NCBI RefSeq assembly: GCF_005116655.2 | Contig: NZ_CP050698.1 | Span: forward strand, 5,970,501 to 6,034,500 | From: Desulfosediminicola flagellatus | GTDB lineage: Bacteria; Desulfobacterota; Desulfobulbia; Desulfobulbales; Desulfocapsaceae | Length of the DNA stretch: 64,000 bases | Reading direction: 5' to 3' | In this document: piece after piece, positions 37,867-48,061 of the stretch | How positions within the stretch are numbered: the first letter of the stretch is position 1 | Layout of the letters: every line of letters begins with the position of its first letter | The notes under the pieces: generated by a model | The model's database searches: none | What the model saw: only the letters and a program-made list of their open reading frames with translations | What the model was told of the DNA's origin: nothing | Position numbers and translations under genes: made by a program

Positions 37867-37929
37867 TGAGTATCTCTTATGTGTTGAAGAAAGAGTGGGT
37901 TGAAGCAGTTATCAACAGTGCATTTGATA

Positions 37930-38415
37930 TCATGATTTTGATGAATCCGGCACTAACGCACTACCAGTTTTTAAATAATGGTTCAGCATTTGATATAAAG
38001 ATTCCATCATTGTTTTGTATTCATTTTCATCATAACCCAAAACTGCCTTATCACCTTCATTGTTGAGGGCGGTTATCTCCTGCATCCAGTTGAGGGTCGT
38101 GAGCGTCTCCTCTGTTTTCAGGGTAATCTCATATCGTGTTGTGCGAAGATTTCCGGTCCTGACAAATGTGATTTTAGTGTCAGGTACATACTCACTGACT
38201 ACCCAGATTTCATCTCCAAATCGTTCATCGTAATCTGTCTTGAATACACAACCAAGCTCAGCAAAACCAGACTTTGAATAGAGCAGAGTGCACTGCCAAC
38301 CGGGAATCCAGTCATACTCACGAACAGGACAGAGCAGCGGGAATATTTCTTGTGGTAATGCTTCAAGTTTCATTATGTATTCATACGATTTTCGCTTTCT
38401 GTTTTCGAGCTTCAT
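37930..38415 (-). CDS. SRPBCC (START-like) domain protein
   Basis: 161 aa. The pattern ALPQEIFPLLCPVREYDWIP, GCVFKTDYDE and the strand-rich middle followed by a long C-terminal helix fits the helix-grip SRPBCC superfamily, which binds hydrophobic ligands. No catalytic residues can be named. Start supported by GGGAGA. It is upstream of the MerR gene in the same direction. Confidence 0.6.
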   Translation of the reverse strand: MKLENRKRKSYEYIMKLEALPQEIFPLLCPVREYDWIPGWQCTLLYSKSGFAELGCVFKTDYDERFGDEIWVVSEYVPDTKITFVRTGNLRTTRYEITLKTEETLTTLNWMQEITALNNEGDKAVLGYDENEYKTMMESLYQMLNHYLKTGSALVPDSSKS

Positions 38416-38975
38416 AGTTGTCTCCCAGCTGTAAAAGGTACATATATTATTGGTGAATGCTGAGGTGATAGTGCCCTATAAAGCTATAGACAGGTCAAGA
38501 GGAAAAACGATGTGTAATTGTTTTCTGGCTCGTTTGTAATAACGTATGAAAGGCAGATTGGCGCGAGATGACATCTATATGATGTGAGGAATAATTGGTG
38601 AGGTGAATAATCTTAAAAGTATGCTGTTGGACTATGTGACAATGCTCGGACAATGGGGGCAGACCAATTCAAGTTTTCGAAATACAACAAATCTGTTGTG
38701 AGTTGCGGTTAGTTTTGCCCTTAGATGTCCCTTTTGATAGGTGAAAGCGGAAACGTTACTTTTCGAATTTCAGTGCCATTTCTGAGGGTTATGCTGGAGG
38801 AAATGATTTAGAAAAATGTAAGCTGAAGTTACCAGGATAGGATTTTCGAGCATATTGGTGGGGGACAACGCGTCCGCGCGAGAGACTGAAACTTGTGGGC
38901 TCACTGTGAAGGCGGACGTTGATCCGCACTTATCATTGCGGGTCGCTACAGAAGCCCCCTCATACTTATGCTTGG
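38416..38975. other. Intergenic gap, no feature recognised
   Basis: 560 bp between the SRPBCC gene's upstream end and the end of the TGT-like operon. No convincing gene, terminator or repeat seen. It should contain the SRPBCC/MerR promoter. Confidence 0.4.
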
Positions 38976-40418
38976 TTAGTGAGGTTTCTTGTATTTTATG
39001 CTCAACTCAAAAGCTGTTTCGACGGCTTTGCTCCATTTATCACTGCCGACTTTCTTATATCTCTCTACCTGATACTTCATCCATTTTTCCATATTTTCAG
39101 GTTGCTGTATTTTCTTTCTTATCGACACACAGATGTTGCGCAGAATCCAATAATTATGCCCTGCCCGGTCGATACGCAAACGTTCAATCATTGGATCATT
39201 ACCAGATCGCATACGACTGAAAAAAGGGATATGTGTCTCTACAAGATCTTGCCGACTCTCAAGCATGTTAACTACAATGTTTACATCCGTTGAAGTAGTA
39301 ACTCCTAATTCACTGCGTAAGGCGCTCCAATTTGATGGGAAATCCTGTTCAAACCTTTTGAAATAGGGTGTTCTTGAAGTATAGGGTTTGTTGTTAATTA
39401 ACGCATATGCCGCCACTTTATTCATTTTCATTTTTAAGAAAGCGTAGCGAGACCCATATAGTTTACCCGTATTAGAGTCCTTGAATGGAGCTGTAGAATC
39501 AATACTAACAGCCCGAGATTGATTGAATAATTGACCAATTAACGCTATCAGGATTGGAGATCCAACACCGAGGACATGGATTGGCACATCTGAATTTAAC
39601 CCATTGACTACCCCCATCGCCAATGCAGTAGCAATGAGATAAGCCTCGGGTAAAATTTCAGGAAACATCTCAATCTTGTCTCCAAAATTCAGGCTAGTAA
39701 TCCATCGCCGACTGCTCATCGGACCACCAAAGCTGATCGCTAGAGCCTCTGGGATTTCCGTAAGTTGTTTGGCTCCCTGGAAGGCGCTGGAATAATCGTA
39801 GGCGTGAAGCACTAGAAACTTGGCAGTTTTATCCAGTTCTTTCCTGTTGCCGAATTCACCAGCCAGCTGGCGCTTGTAAAGGTCACATGTATTTTCTTGA
39901 AAAACTTTTACCGCCTCGGCTTTAGGTTGAAATACTGGATCCATCAAGCCGCATAGCATGAGCACAGGAATCGTATAGTCTTCAAGACCAATAAGATAGT
40001 GCGGTTTAATAATGACTTGGCGCTCGATAATCTTTGCCAGTTCTAACTTACCCGTCTTTTCCTGACAGGCAGTGGCTATTTTGGCGATCAGATCATCGCG
40101 TGCTTTGAATATATTTGTACTCAATTTTCCCTGAGCATCAAACATTTCAAGCGCTGAATCGAGCAATGTACCAGCCTCTTTTTCAAAGGCTTTTGCGATT
40201 GCTTTCATGCGACTGAAATTACCATTATCACTGATCAGCAGGTTGTTCCTTTTCTTGACCCAATGAGCAAGTTCTATTTTCTTACTGTTTGTGAATTGCT
40301 CTGATAGAAGGTACCCTTCCCGATTTAGCGTGATTAGGTCATCGGGATTTGCAGTCAGGGTACTCAAGTTTGAGATAAAAATATATTTATCTCTTTTGTA
40401 GCGCGGAATAGATGTCAT
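38976..40418 (-). CDS. tRNA-guanine transglycosylase-like protein of unknown role
   Basis: 480 aa, not identical to housekeeping Tgt (about 375 aa). LLISDNGNFSRM (about residues 54-65) resembles the TGT TDSGGYQ loop. HVLGVGSPILIALIGQLFNQ followed by AVSIDSTAPFKDSN and GKLYGS resembles the MGVG...FDCVLPTR...G block with its catalytic Asp. This suggests a TIM-barrel base-exchange enzyme, perhaps closer to DpdA, which modifies DNA. No zinc-binding CxCxxC is visible. Third gene of a tight operon (2 bp after the 128-aa gene). The assignment rests on motif resemblance only. Confidence 0.5.
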   Translation of the reverse strand: MTSIPRYKRDKYIFISNLSTLTANPDDLITLNREGYLLSEQFTNSKKIELAHWVKKRNNLLISDNGNFSRMKAIAKAFEKEAGTLLDSALEMFDAQGKLSTNIFKARDDLIAKIATACQEKTGKLELAKIIERQVIIKPHYLIGLEDYTIPVLMLCGLMDPVFQPKAEAVKVFQENTCDLYKRQLAGEFGNRKELDKTAKFLVLHAYDYSSAFQGAKQLTEIPEALAISFGGPMSSRRWITSLNFGDKIEMFPEILPEAYLIATALAMGVVNGLNSDVPIHVLGVGSPILIALIGQLFNQSRAVSIDSTAPFKDSNTGKLYGSRYAFLKMKMNKVAAYALINNKPYTSRTPYFKRFEQDFPSNWSALRSELGVTTSTDVNIVVNMLESRQDLVETHIPFFSRMRSGNDPMIERLRIDRAGHNYWILRNICVSIRKKIQQPENMEKWMKYQVERYKKVGSDKWSKAVETAFELSIKYKKPH

Positions 40419-40420
40419 TA

Positions 40421-40807
40421 TTAAACATTCGGATCATTCGGCCGAAGGAATTTGTCGAGAGCTTCCTTATGATTATTGTAGCACTTTAGCCATGCATGTG
40501 CCGCAGCCTCCCCCTCGATATCGAACTCATTGCAAAGATCCAGTTGTCTATTAAGTTTGTATAGGGCGCCGAGATATGAGCCTGCCCCTAGCAGGCATGT
40601 CCTAATAAGCTTGTCTCTTGCGATTGTTCCTCCTCCTAATCCAAAAGGGCCTCCGATTGTCGGAATTATTGCCGAACAAGAAAGCACTGAAGTTGCTCCG
40701 GTAACCATCGCACCGTTTCTCCATTGATCGGCAGTATCCCAGCAGTCATCAGCATGCTTTCTCGCGGCTTGTAACGCATCGTTGAGGTCTGAACATGGTC
40801 TGGCCAT
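40421..40807 (-). CDS. Small hypothetical protein with two hydrophobic segments
   Basis: 128 aa. Hydrophobic, Gly-rich stretches at about 32-63 (GAMVTGATSVLSCSAIIPTI then GGPFGLGGG) and 70-83 (CLLGAGSYLGALYK) may insert into or associate with the membrane. Five cysteines. I recognise no family. It is the middle gene of the operon and AAGGAG precedes its ATG. A membrane-active effector or an adaptor for the flanking proteins is possible but unsupported. Confidence 0.6.
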   Translation of the reverse strand: MARPCSDLNDALQAARKHADDCWDTADQWRNGAMVTGATSVLSCSAIIPTIGGPFGLGGGTIARDKLIRTCLLGAGSYLGALYKLNRQLDLCNEFDIEGEAAAHAWLKCYNNHKEALDKFLRPNDPNV

Positions 40808-40839
40808 TTTGTGTCTCCTTAGTGATTGCTGGTAGTTGC

Positions 40840-42324
40840 CTACCTTATGAATGGTTGAAAAAGCAACTCCCCTGCTCCAAAGCTACTGCTTGACTCATTA
40901 ATGCCATCTATATCATCAACAAGATTGTGTGGTCCAGGCGACCAGAATAAATTCGCACGGTTGGGCCACACCTGGAAGTACGGTCTGCATAGCCTGTAGA
41001 ACCTCATCCTGAACGACTTTTCTGCAATTTTTGCGATTGGAATTGAGTCGATATGAAGGGCAGGGGCACCGCCTCCAGGAGGCGTAAAATCAAATACACC
41101 TGATGCTCGCACATAGCTCCCTTTTGTAATACCAGAATGAGCCATGTGGACGAACACAGCGACAATGTCGCCCTTAGCACCGCTCGATGGATCAACAAGT
41201 GTTGCTCGACTGATAAGCTTTCCGCTGGGTTCCCGCATTGCTGATATACTCTCCACGAAGCCTGAAACTTCAACTAAAGTTCCCGGTAGTGAGTTCGACA
41301 GCTGACTCAATTCGATATCTTTTCCATTTGGAATCGCAGAGTCGAATGCCAGGTCACCGGCATCTGATAGAAGCTCTCTAATCTCATCAGGAATACTCGG
41401 TGCACGCATCCAGATACTGAGGAGTGAAGAGGAACCATAACTTGCTACTGCCTCACGGACCATCCTTCCTGCCTCAGCAGCTCGGCGGCCCAATTTCTCT
41501 GCCCGCTGACCAGCACCGGCACTACGTAACGCGTCGTAAGCCATTCTTGCTACAGCCGCATGTCGCGCCATCATAGGCAGTTCACTTTCAACAAAGCAGG
41601 CCAACACCTGGAGGGATTCGGGGGCAACTCCAGGCTGTGCATTGGCGAGATCCGATTGGATTGTTTGTAACATTGTATTCAAAGAGGAGCGGAATGCAGA
41701 GAACGCACTAGTCAAGAGAGACCCAACTAAATCTGCTGTATTTTCAGCATTACTGGCCTCTGTCGACAGCGCATCCAAAGCAATGTTGAATTCAGCATGA
41801 TAGATCGTCAGAAGACCTCGCACACGGGCGGCTGTAGAAGCCTCTACAGCAAGCTTGAAGCTCTGAGGAAAACCCAGCGGCTCCCCCTGGCCTGCTATTG
41901 CCTGGGTAAGCTCAGCTCCAGTAATCGTGCCTGCAACGATGCTGTCGATTAGTGCCTGAAACTCGGGCAAGGTATCGGGAGACACCACTGTGTGCTGATC
42001 AACGATTATGGCCATCGCCTCATCCAGATGGCTGTCATTCGCTGAAATGACATCGTCCAAAAAAGCGCTCACTCTGGATGCAAGCTCAAGTTGTACAGCA
42101 GCCTGGGCTCGATTTCCCTTTGCAGTCATCGACAAAATCATGTTCGACGACATACCCAGACCGAGGCAGGACAATCCAGCAATTTTGGCTGCTTTCCAGT
42201 CGCGTGTACCGACAGAGTCGCGTACTCCAGAGAGTTGTAATATCAGTGCATCGTGAAGAGCACCCATAGACGTGGCTGCCGGATAAAAGTCAATTAGACC
42301 ATTAAGACTTGGTTGAATATCCAT
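40840..42324 (-). CDS. Hypothetical protein, helical N-terminus and OB-like C-terminus
   Basis: 494 aa from ATG 42324 (GGAG upstream). Residues 1 to about 330 are Ala-rich helices, with a possible membrane-interacting stretch near AAKIAGLSCLGLGMSSNMIL. Residues about 350-440 (TLVEVSGFVESISA, SRATLVDPSSG, GDIVAVFVHMA, GSYVRASGVFDFTPP) look like a five-stranded OB-type barrel that could bind nucleic acid. Not a family I know. First gene of the three-gene operon with the TGT-like protein. Confidence 0.6.
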   Translation of the reverse strand: MDIQPSLNGLIDFYPAATSMGALHDALILQLSGVRDSVGTRDWKAAKIAGLSCLGLGMSSNMILSMTAKGNRAQAAVQLELASRVSAFLDDVISANDSHLDEAMAIIVDQHTVVSPDTLPEFQALIDSIVAGTITGAELTQAIAGQGEPLGFPQSFKLAVEASTAARVRGLLTIYHAEFNIALDALSTEASNAENTADLVGSLLTSAFSAFRSSLNTMLQTIQSDLANAQPGVAPESLQVLACFVESELPMMARHAAVARMAYDALRSAGAGQRAEKLGRRAAEAGRMVREAVASYGSSSLLSIWMRAPSIPDEIRELLSDAGDLAFDSAIPNGKDIELSQLSNSLPGTLVEVSGFVESISAMREPSGKLISRATLVDPSSGAKGDIVAVFVHMAHSGITKGSYVRASGVFDFTPPGGGAPALHIDSIPIAKIAEKSFRMRFYRLCRPYFQVWPNRANLFWSPGPHNLVDDIDGINESSSSFGAGELLFQPFIR

Positions 42325-42850
42325 TCTCAACTCTCCTTATTTTTATACATAAGTAACGGAGGCAATAAGCAGCGCTTAATTGTAGAGACAAGATCAAGTC
42401 TGGGCGGCCGGATATCGCTTTCAATAGCCTATGAGTCAGCTATGCTATTGTTGAAAGGCTGCATTGGTGAGTTATTTTCAGGTTATTTAATACTAAGAAT
42501 CAGTAACGATTGTGTCAACGACGTTCCCCTAAACCATTTTCAATACAAACGGACCGGCAATCATTGGTAAAAAACACTAGAAAGTATTCTAAGCACCTGG
42601 TGTGGCATTTGTATTCCCTTTTAAAAAATCGATGTAGCGCTTTCATAACAATTATACTGACCTGGCGGAGGCTTGATGCTTGGTGCGGACCAGGCAAACG
42701 CAAAAAAGAGCTATGGCTTAATTGCTGAGAAAGCTCTTTTTGTTATTTAAAAGAGCGATGTAAGGAGTTTGCGAATCTGAAAACGAATAATCACATGCAG
42801 TCGTGGAACGTCAACTCATTCTCCTCATGTGTCATGGGCAAAAGCCTCTA
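42325..42850. other. Intergenic gap with terminator
   Basis: 526 bp, including the hairpin at 42702-42742. The remainder, including the promoter of the three-gene operon, shows no clear motif. Confidence 0.4.
42702..42742. terminator. Terminator-like hairpin
   Basis: AAAAAAGAGCT pairs with AGCTCTTTTT around a 19-base loop. It can act on both strands and lies downstream of the DUF389 gene. Confidence 0.65.
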
Positions 42851-44563
42851 TTACAGAGAGGAGTTCTCAATGATTTTTTTCATCTCACTTTTAATACCTG
42901 CTTTATTCTGCTTGTAAGCACGCTCAGCAAAGGTCTCATAGCTCACATAACCGTTTGCCGTAGCGAGGGCCTGTAGCCTGGACATGATATGCAGGGTAAC
43001 GTGTTGTCCAGTCTCGGTCAGGAGTCGTTGTTCCAGCTCGTTGACGATTTCGGTAGGGAAAAGGGTTATGCCTGAAGTATCCAGATAGAGATGCAGGTTA
43101 TTCTCAACTATCCCGTGCGACATTCCGTTGAGTGATTGTTCCTTGGAATCTGAGAACCAGCTGTCTATAACAGTTTTCGCCTTTTCCAAAGTAACTTGCT
43201 GGTCAGGTGTCAGATCGACAAAACCTACCAGATCAAAATGAAATTTTCCGTCACGGTCATACAATTCTGACTTTAAGTACCGGATGACCAGATCAAGGTC
43301 TGGTTCTTCTATACGATCACGTAACTGCGATTCCAATTGGCGGATCTCTTCTATCGGAGGAGTGAGAAGACCATGGATGGTTGCGACAACAAGCAGCTGA
43401 TTATCTCTTTTGATCAGTCGTACCAGTTTCAGGACCGATCCTGGCATCTCCGCGAGAAAACTTCTGATGACTGAGTCGGCAATTTTGGTTTTAAGCACAT
43501 TTTCCTGTGGGGTCTTCTTGATAAAATTGCCATCGAGGTCAAGATCGGTAAGCTGGCTGTAGGTATCTAAAGCAGAAACAGTTTGGGCTATTGTACTGTT
43601 TATCGTCAATTCTACAGGCTGATCGAGTTTTTTATGCAGACTCTCTTGAAGAATGTCCACCTGCGTAGGAGAAATGGTAGTAGCTGATTGAACATTGGCA
43701 AATACATAGATCTGGCCATCGTCCTCATGATAAATCATATCTCCAAAACTGCTTGAAGGAATATTGGCCAACTCGCTCTCGAGAGTCTGTTCGATTGATT
43801 GGCGTAAATAGCGTTCTCTCCTGATGGATTGCAGGGACTGATAAAGAAAAAACGCAATGAGAAGAAAACCGATTATTGGCAGGCTGAAACGCTTGAGGAT
43901 GACAGTGCTTTCGAGCTTATCGTATTTCTTGGTCATCTTAAACAGCCAGAAAACCGTTGAGCCGATGAGTAAAATCGATAGGAAATTGCTGAAAAAAAGA
44001 AGAAATGAGCCTATACCGCCGCTATATGCGCCGAGTGAGAAGCAGAGACCGGTGTTGGCAAGGGGTGGCACAATTGCTGTGGCAATGGCAACCCCGGGCA
44101 GGGCTGGACTGATCTTTTCATCTACAAGTGCATAGGCTCCAGCGAAACCCGAAAAGACAGCAACCAGCAGGTCAAAGAGCTGTGGCCGGGTGCGAGCCAG
44201 CATTTCAGGTGTCGCCTCCAGCCCGGGGTACACTGTTCCGAGCGTAAAGCCCATTAAAATAGCAGCGACAACTCCGACTATTTCCGCCTGTGCAGCTCTG
44301 CCCAAAAGCTGGGCATCACTTCTGATTAATGCCAGCGACATCCCGAAAATAGGTGTCATTAATGGCGCGACAAGCATGGCCCCGATGACCACCGCAGTGC
44401 TGTTGGTTATCAGGCCGAAACTGGCAATCATAGTCGAAACTACAACCATCATATAAAATCGGATTCCGGGCTCGGATCCTTCAGCAATATCCTGTCGTAC
44501 AAGGCGGCGACGATCATCAGAAACATGGAGAAAATGTTTAAATCTCTGTTCACTTCCGGCCAT
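42851..44563 (-). CDS. DUF389 / TIGR00341 family membrane protein
   Basis: About 570 aa. A cytoplasmic N-terminus (about 1-30) is followed by a hydrophobic domain of 5-6 helices (about 35-240) with the family hallmarks TNSTAVVIGAMLVAPLMTPI, GFTLGTVYPG and ATAIVPPLANTGLCFSLGAY. A large soluble C-terminal region (about 260-570) has OsmY/BON-like repeated alpha/beta units. Function of DUF389 proteins is unknown; a transport or sensing role is possible. Start placed at ATG 44563 with AGGT upstream; a GTG two codons earlier is an alternative. Confidence 0.87.
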   Translation of the reverse strand: MAGSEQRFKHFLHVSDDRRRLVRQDIAEGSEPGIRFYMMVVVSTMIASFGLITNSTAVVIGAMLVAPLMTPIFGMSLALIRSDAQLLGRAAQAEIVGVVAAILMGFTLGTVYPGLEATPEMLARTRPQLFDLLVAVFSGFAGAYALVDEKISPALPGVAIATAIVPPLANTGLCFSLGAYSGGIGSFLLFFSNFLSILLIGSTVFWLFKMTKKYDKLESTVILKRFSLPIIGFLLIAFFLYQSLQSIRRERYLRQSIEQTLESELANIPSSSFGDMIYHEDDGQIYVFANVQSATTISPTQVDILQESLHKKLDQPVELTINSTIAQTVSALDTYSQLTDLDLDGNFIKKTPQENVLKTKIADSVIRSFLAEMPGSVLKLVRLIKRDNQLLVVATIHGLLTPPIEEIRQLESQLRDRIEEPDLDLVIRYLKSELYDRDGKFHFDLVGFVDLTPDQQVTLEKAKTVIDSWFSDSKEQSLNGMSHGIVENNLHLYLDTSGITLFPTEIVNELEQRLLTETGQHVTLHIMSRLQALATANGYVSYETFAERAYKQNKAGIKSEMKKIIENSSL

Positions 44564-44638
44564 TTTCACCTCAGCTATTTAGTTGTCCTGATGAAACGCT
44601 GAGTTGCTCGATTGATTGGTGATTTTGTTGCCTCTCAG

Positions 44639-44661
44639 CCCTTATAAATTGAGTATAAGGG
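44639..44661. repeat. Short hairpin upstream of Fe-S gene
   Basis: CCCTTATA-AATTGAG-TATAAGGG, 8-bp perfect palindrome in the 319-bp divergent gap between the DUF389 gene and the Fe-S gene. Possible operator; nothing else is recognised in the gap. Confidence 0.45.
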
Positions 44662-44882
44662 TTAAATTGAACATCCGCAAATAAACTGTTGAAAAGTAGA
44701 AGTCGTCAATGGTGAATGGTTCTAAATGTGGTTAGGTGTGCTGGCGGAATTTCAATCCGTGATCTGGGGCGGTTGTGTTGTTAAGGTGGAAAAGTTGTGT
44801 TACATGACACATAGTTTATTACCGGATTGAGTTAACCAGAGAATAATACTTTGAATGAGTATCACGGCAACCGAGTAACATA

Positions 44883-45962
44883 TTGAAAGCGTTACATGAA
44901 ACTATTGAAGGATGTGTAAATTGCAATATTTGCGTAAAAGAATGTGCATTTTTACAAAAATATGGCACCCCGGGAGCGATCTGTAAAAGATACCTGTCGG
45001 GTGAAAGGTCTGTTGACTCACCGGTTTTCGAATGTAATCTTTGCGGCCTGTGCAAAGAAGTGTGTCCCAAAGACCTGAAAGTCTCAAAAGCATTTCTGGA
45101 GATACGGTCAGCTATTCAAACCGGATCAAAGCCTGCCAATGCGGTCTCAATACATACGCAGCATACGACTATCTGTGCCTATGAAAAACGTGGGGGATCG
45201 CCCCTCTTTGCGTTGCATCAATTTCCTCTAAAGAGTGATGCTGTCTTTTTTCCTGGCTGTACCCTGGCGGCTACCCGGTCTGCTACTACCCTGAAAACGT
45301 ACGAGTATATACAGAAAATCAAACCCGGTTGTGGAATCATTCTTGATTGCTGTGCAAAACCCTCCGACGATCTCGGGCTGACCGGCAGGTTTAGATCGAT
45401 GTTCACAAAACTTGTGGACAGGTTAAAAGCTGGTGGGGTGAAAAAAATCTACACAGCCTGCCCAAGCTGTTATGTAACCTTTAAAACACATGCACCTGAA
45501 TTGGAAACACTCACAGTCTATGAGCTGCTATCTGCGAATCCTCCAACGCAGCTAGGAACTGTTACAGAAACAGTTACAGTCCATGACACCTGCACAACCC
45601 GGCATGAGCCTCAAATCCATGATTCGGTTCGTTCACTCATACGTTCAACAGGTGCAGAAGTCGCAGAGGTTAGGCATAGCCGCGAGAAGACCATCTGCTG
45701 CGGTGAGGGCGGTTCTGCCGCATTTATTGCCCCTGAAATAACAGATAGCTGGAAGTCTATCCGCAAAGAGGAAGCTGTTGGAAAACGCGTAATCACGTAT
45801 TGTACCGGCTGTTCATCAATGTTTGGAAATGAATTACAAACTACCCATCTGCTCGACCTGCTCTTTAACCGGGAAAAGGCATTAAAAGGTAGAGAGCAGC
45901 GCACCAAAACCCCTTTTACCTATCTGTATAGAATTCTCTTAAAAAACCGCCTCAGAAAATAG
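44883..45962 (+). CDS. Fe-S oxidoreductase with CCG domains (HdrB/GlpC-like)
   Basis: 359 aa. Two N-terminal [4Fe-4S] motifs (CVNCNICVKEC, residues 11-21, and CNLCGLCKEVCP, about 51-62) precede two cysteine-rich CCG domains (FFPGCTLAA...DCCAKPSDDLG and HDTCTTRHEP...TICCGEGGS) with CPSCYVTFK and CTGCSSMFG. This layout is that of electron-transfer subunits in glycerol-3-phosphate, lactate or heterodisulfide-type reductases. No catalytic partner adjoins. The start is TTG at 44883, with a weak ribosome site. Cytoplasmic or membrane-peripheral. Confidence 0.85.
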   Translation: MKALHETIEGCVNCNICVKECAFLQKYGTPGAICKRYLSGERSVDSPVFECNLCGLCKEVCPKDLKVSKAFLEIRSAIQTGSKPANAVSIHTQHTTICAYEKRGGSPLFALHQFPLKSDAVFFPGCTLAATRSATTLKTYEYIQKIKPGCGIILDCCAKPSDDLGLTGRFRSMFTKLVDRLKAGGVKKIYTACPSCYVTFKTHAPELETLTVYELLSANPPTQLGTVTETVTVHDTCTTRHEPQIHDSVRSLIRSTGAEVAEVRHSREKTICCGEGGSAAFIAPEITDSWKSIRKEEAVGKRVITYCTGCSSMFGNELQTTHLLDLLFNREKALKGREQRTKTPFTYLYRILLKNRLRK

Positions 45963-46528
45963 GACATGTTGGCTGCAATAATCATCTCGACGCAGAAATT
46001 GGAATTGAAAATTATGTCAATTAGATTGAACGGTTACAGATTTCTGTCATTAGGAAGAAATGATCTAAGCGGTTTATGATTTTTTTGTTGATGTTAAGCG
46101 GTGATCCACCTGGAGATGGTCCAATGACCTCGTTGCTGCATTAATTGCCAACTTGTAATTGTCTGGCATATCATATGCTTTAATTCAAATCAGCAGGGTA
46201 ACTTCTTTTGTGGCCTGTTCAGGTCGGTTTCCCCTGCTTTTACTGTACGTCAGTATCTATGATTAAGTGGTCCCCTTTTCTCTTGAAATCGAAATTGTAT
46301 TTTCGTCGTTGAACACTCTTGGTTTCCGCCTACCAATTTTCAAAATATCGGCTTAAAAGAATGTCCATTTTTTATAGTTGAATCAGTATTGAAAACTTTT
46401 TGGTTTGGTAGCTGCACAATAAGCAGATATACTCGTAATAGTGATCGGTTGGAGCAATGACACTGCAGTTGAGAAACTTCGTTGAAACGGTAAAACAATA
46501 GGGTCATCTCAAAAGGAAAGCAGAACAC
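45963..46528. other. Intergenic gap before GGDEF gene
   Basis: 566 bp. No gene, strong hairpin or repeat recognised. Confidence 0.4.
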
Positions 46529-48061
46529 GTGGTATTTAAAAAAGATATTGGATCTAAAGGGTTTTTAAAAAAGACCAGTAGTGGCCAAAGAAGGGATAGC
46601 GAGGAAGCGAACCGCTTCATGCAGTATACTGTCATCTGCAGTGCTGGTGCCCTCAATATGCTCTTTTTCGGCATATTGAACATGGTGTCGGGTAATATGT
46701 CACTTGGTATCCTGGTGATTACCTGCTGTATCTCGCTAATCTTCGGTTGGATTCTCGTTTATCTCAAAAAAGCCGAACAAGGTGTGTACCGGCTCAATAC
46801 CATTTTGTTCACGATCCTGATGATCTATCTTGTTTACCTTGGAGGGGAGGAGCATTCCAAACTCCTGTGGGTATATATCACACCATCGGTCATGTATTTT
46901 CTCCTTGGTAAAACAGAAGGTTCCATAGGCATCAGCAGTTTTCTCCTGTTCATCGGTCTCTACTTCTTAATGCAGGATGAAATTCCCGGCGGACATCTCT
47001 ATGGGAAAGCTTTTGCTGGCAGGGTGATGCTCACACTCTGTATCATATCTATCATAACGTATTTCTACGAAAACCTTCGTCATCGGTACCGCAATCAAAT
47101 GGAGCAGAAAAACGAGGAGCTTAAGGCGGAAAACAGTCAGCGGCGTCAGGTAGAAAAGTCACTTCGCGAGAGTGAGGAACGGTACAGGGCTATTTACCAG
47201 CATGCGGCTGAGGGCATTCTGTTAATAAGCTTCTCCGGAAAAATTGTTGAGTGTAATCCGCAGATTCAGAGAATGCTCGGTTACCGGGAGGAGCAACTTT
47301 TAGATAAGGATATTCACTCATTGTTCAAGGCCGAAGATCTTATTCAGCAGCCATCGCAGCTTGAAGAATTGAAAAATGGAAAGACGGTCTTCATCGAACG
47401 GCGGTTAAAGACAAGTCGAGGAACCTATCTGCAGTGTGAGCAGAGCGGTAAGCGGATCAGCGACAGGTTCATCATTCTGATTTACCGTGATATTACTGAA
47501 CGTAAAATTGCCGAAGAGGCACTTGAAAAAGCCAACCATATGTTGCAGCGGCTGGCAGTGCAGGATGGGTTGACCGGCATTCCCAATAGAAGGAAATTTG
47601 ATGAAACCATAAATAGCGAATGGTACCGTATGCAGCGGGATAAAACGAAGTTAGGGATAATCCTGTGCGATATCGATTTCTTCAAGCAATATAACGATCA
47701 CTATGGCCACCAGAAGGGTGATGAATGCCTGAAGAAGGTCGCGAAAGCCCTTTCAGCAAGTGTGCACAGGCCCAGCGATCTCGTTGCCCGTTACGGAGGT
47801 GAGGAGTTTGTAGTGCTGCTTCCAGACACCACGGTTGATGGGTGCATGATAATCGCAGAGAAGATGCGTGTCTCAATTGAAAAACTTGCAATCGAGCATA
47901 TCAGATCAAAGGTATCTTCTACGCTGACGATGAGTTTCGGAGTTGCAGCCTTAGTTCCAGAGGGTGAGTTCAATCCTGATCTGATCCTCGCCCCTGCAGA
48001 CAAGGCCCTCTACCGGGCCAAGGCAAATGGCAGGAATATGATCTGTAGCGGAGAGGAGTAG
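46529..48061 (+). CDS. Membrane PAS-GGDEF diguanylate cyclase
   Basis: Makes cyclic di-GMP from two GTP. 510 aa, GTG start. Six predicted membrane helices (about residues 35-185), a short coiled coil, a PAS domain (about 215-335: YRAIYQHAAEGILLISFSGK) and a C-terminal GGDEF domain (about 345-505). The active-site motif is GGEEF in ARYGGEEFVVLLPD, with DIDFFKQYNDHYGHQKGD and YRAKANGRNM. No clear RxxD inhibitory site was identified. A PilZ protein at 28.5 kb could be one effector. Stand-alone gene. Confidence 0.94.
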   Translation: MVFKKDIGSKGFLKKTSSGQRRDSEEANRFMQYTVICSAGALNMLFFGILNMVSGNMSLGILVITCCISLIFGWILVYLKKAEQGVYRLNTILFTILMIYLVYLGGEEHSKLLWVYITPSVMYFLLGKTEGSIGISSFLLFIGLYFLMQDEIPGGHLYGKAFAGRVMLTLCIISIITYFYENLRHRYRNQMEQKNEELKAENSQRRQVEKSLRESEERYRAIYQHAAEGILLISFSGKIVECNPQIQRMLGYREEQLLDKDIHSLFKAEDLIQQPSQLEELKNGKTVFIERRLKTSRGTYLQCEQSGKRISDRFIILIYRDITERKIAEEALEKANHMLQRLAVQDGLTGIPNRRKFDETINSEWYRMQRDKTKLGIILCDIDFFKQYNDHYGHQKGDECLKKVAKALSASVHRPSDLVARYGGEEFVVLLPDTTVDGCMIIAEKMRVSIEKLAIEHIRSKVSSTLTMSFGVAALVPEGEFNPDLILAPADKALYRAKANGRNMICSGEE

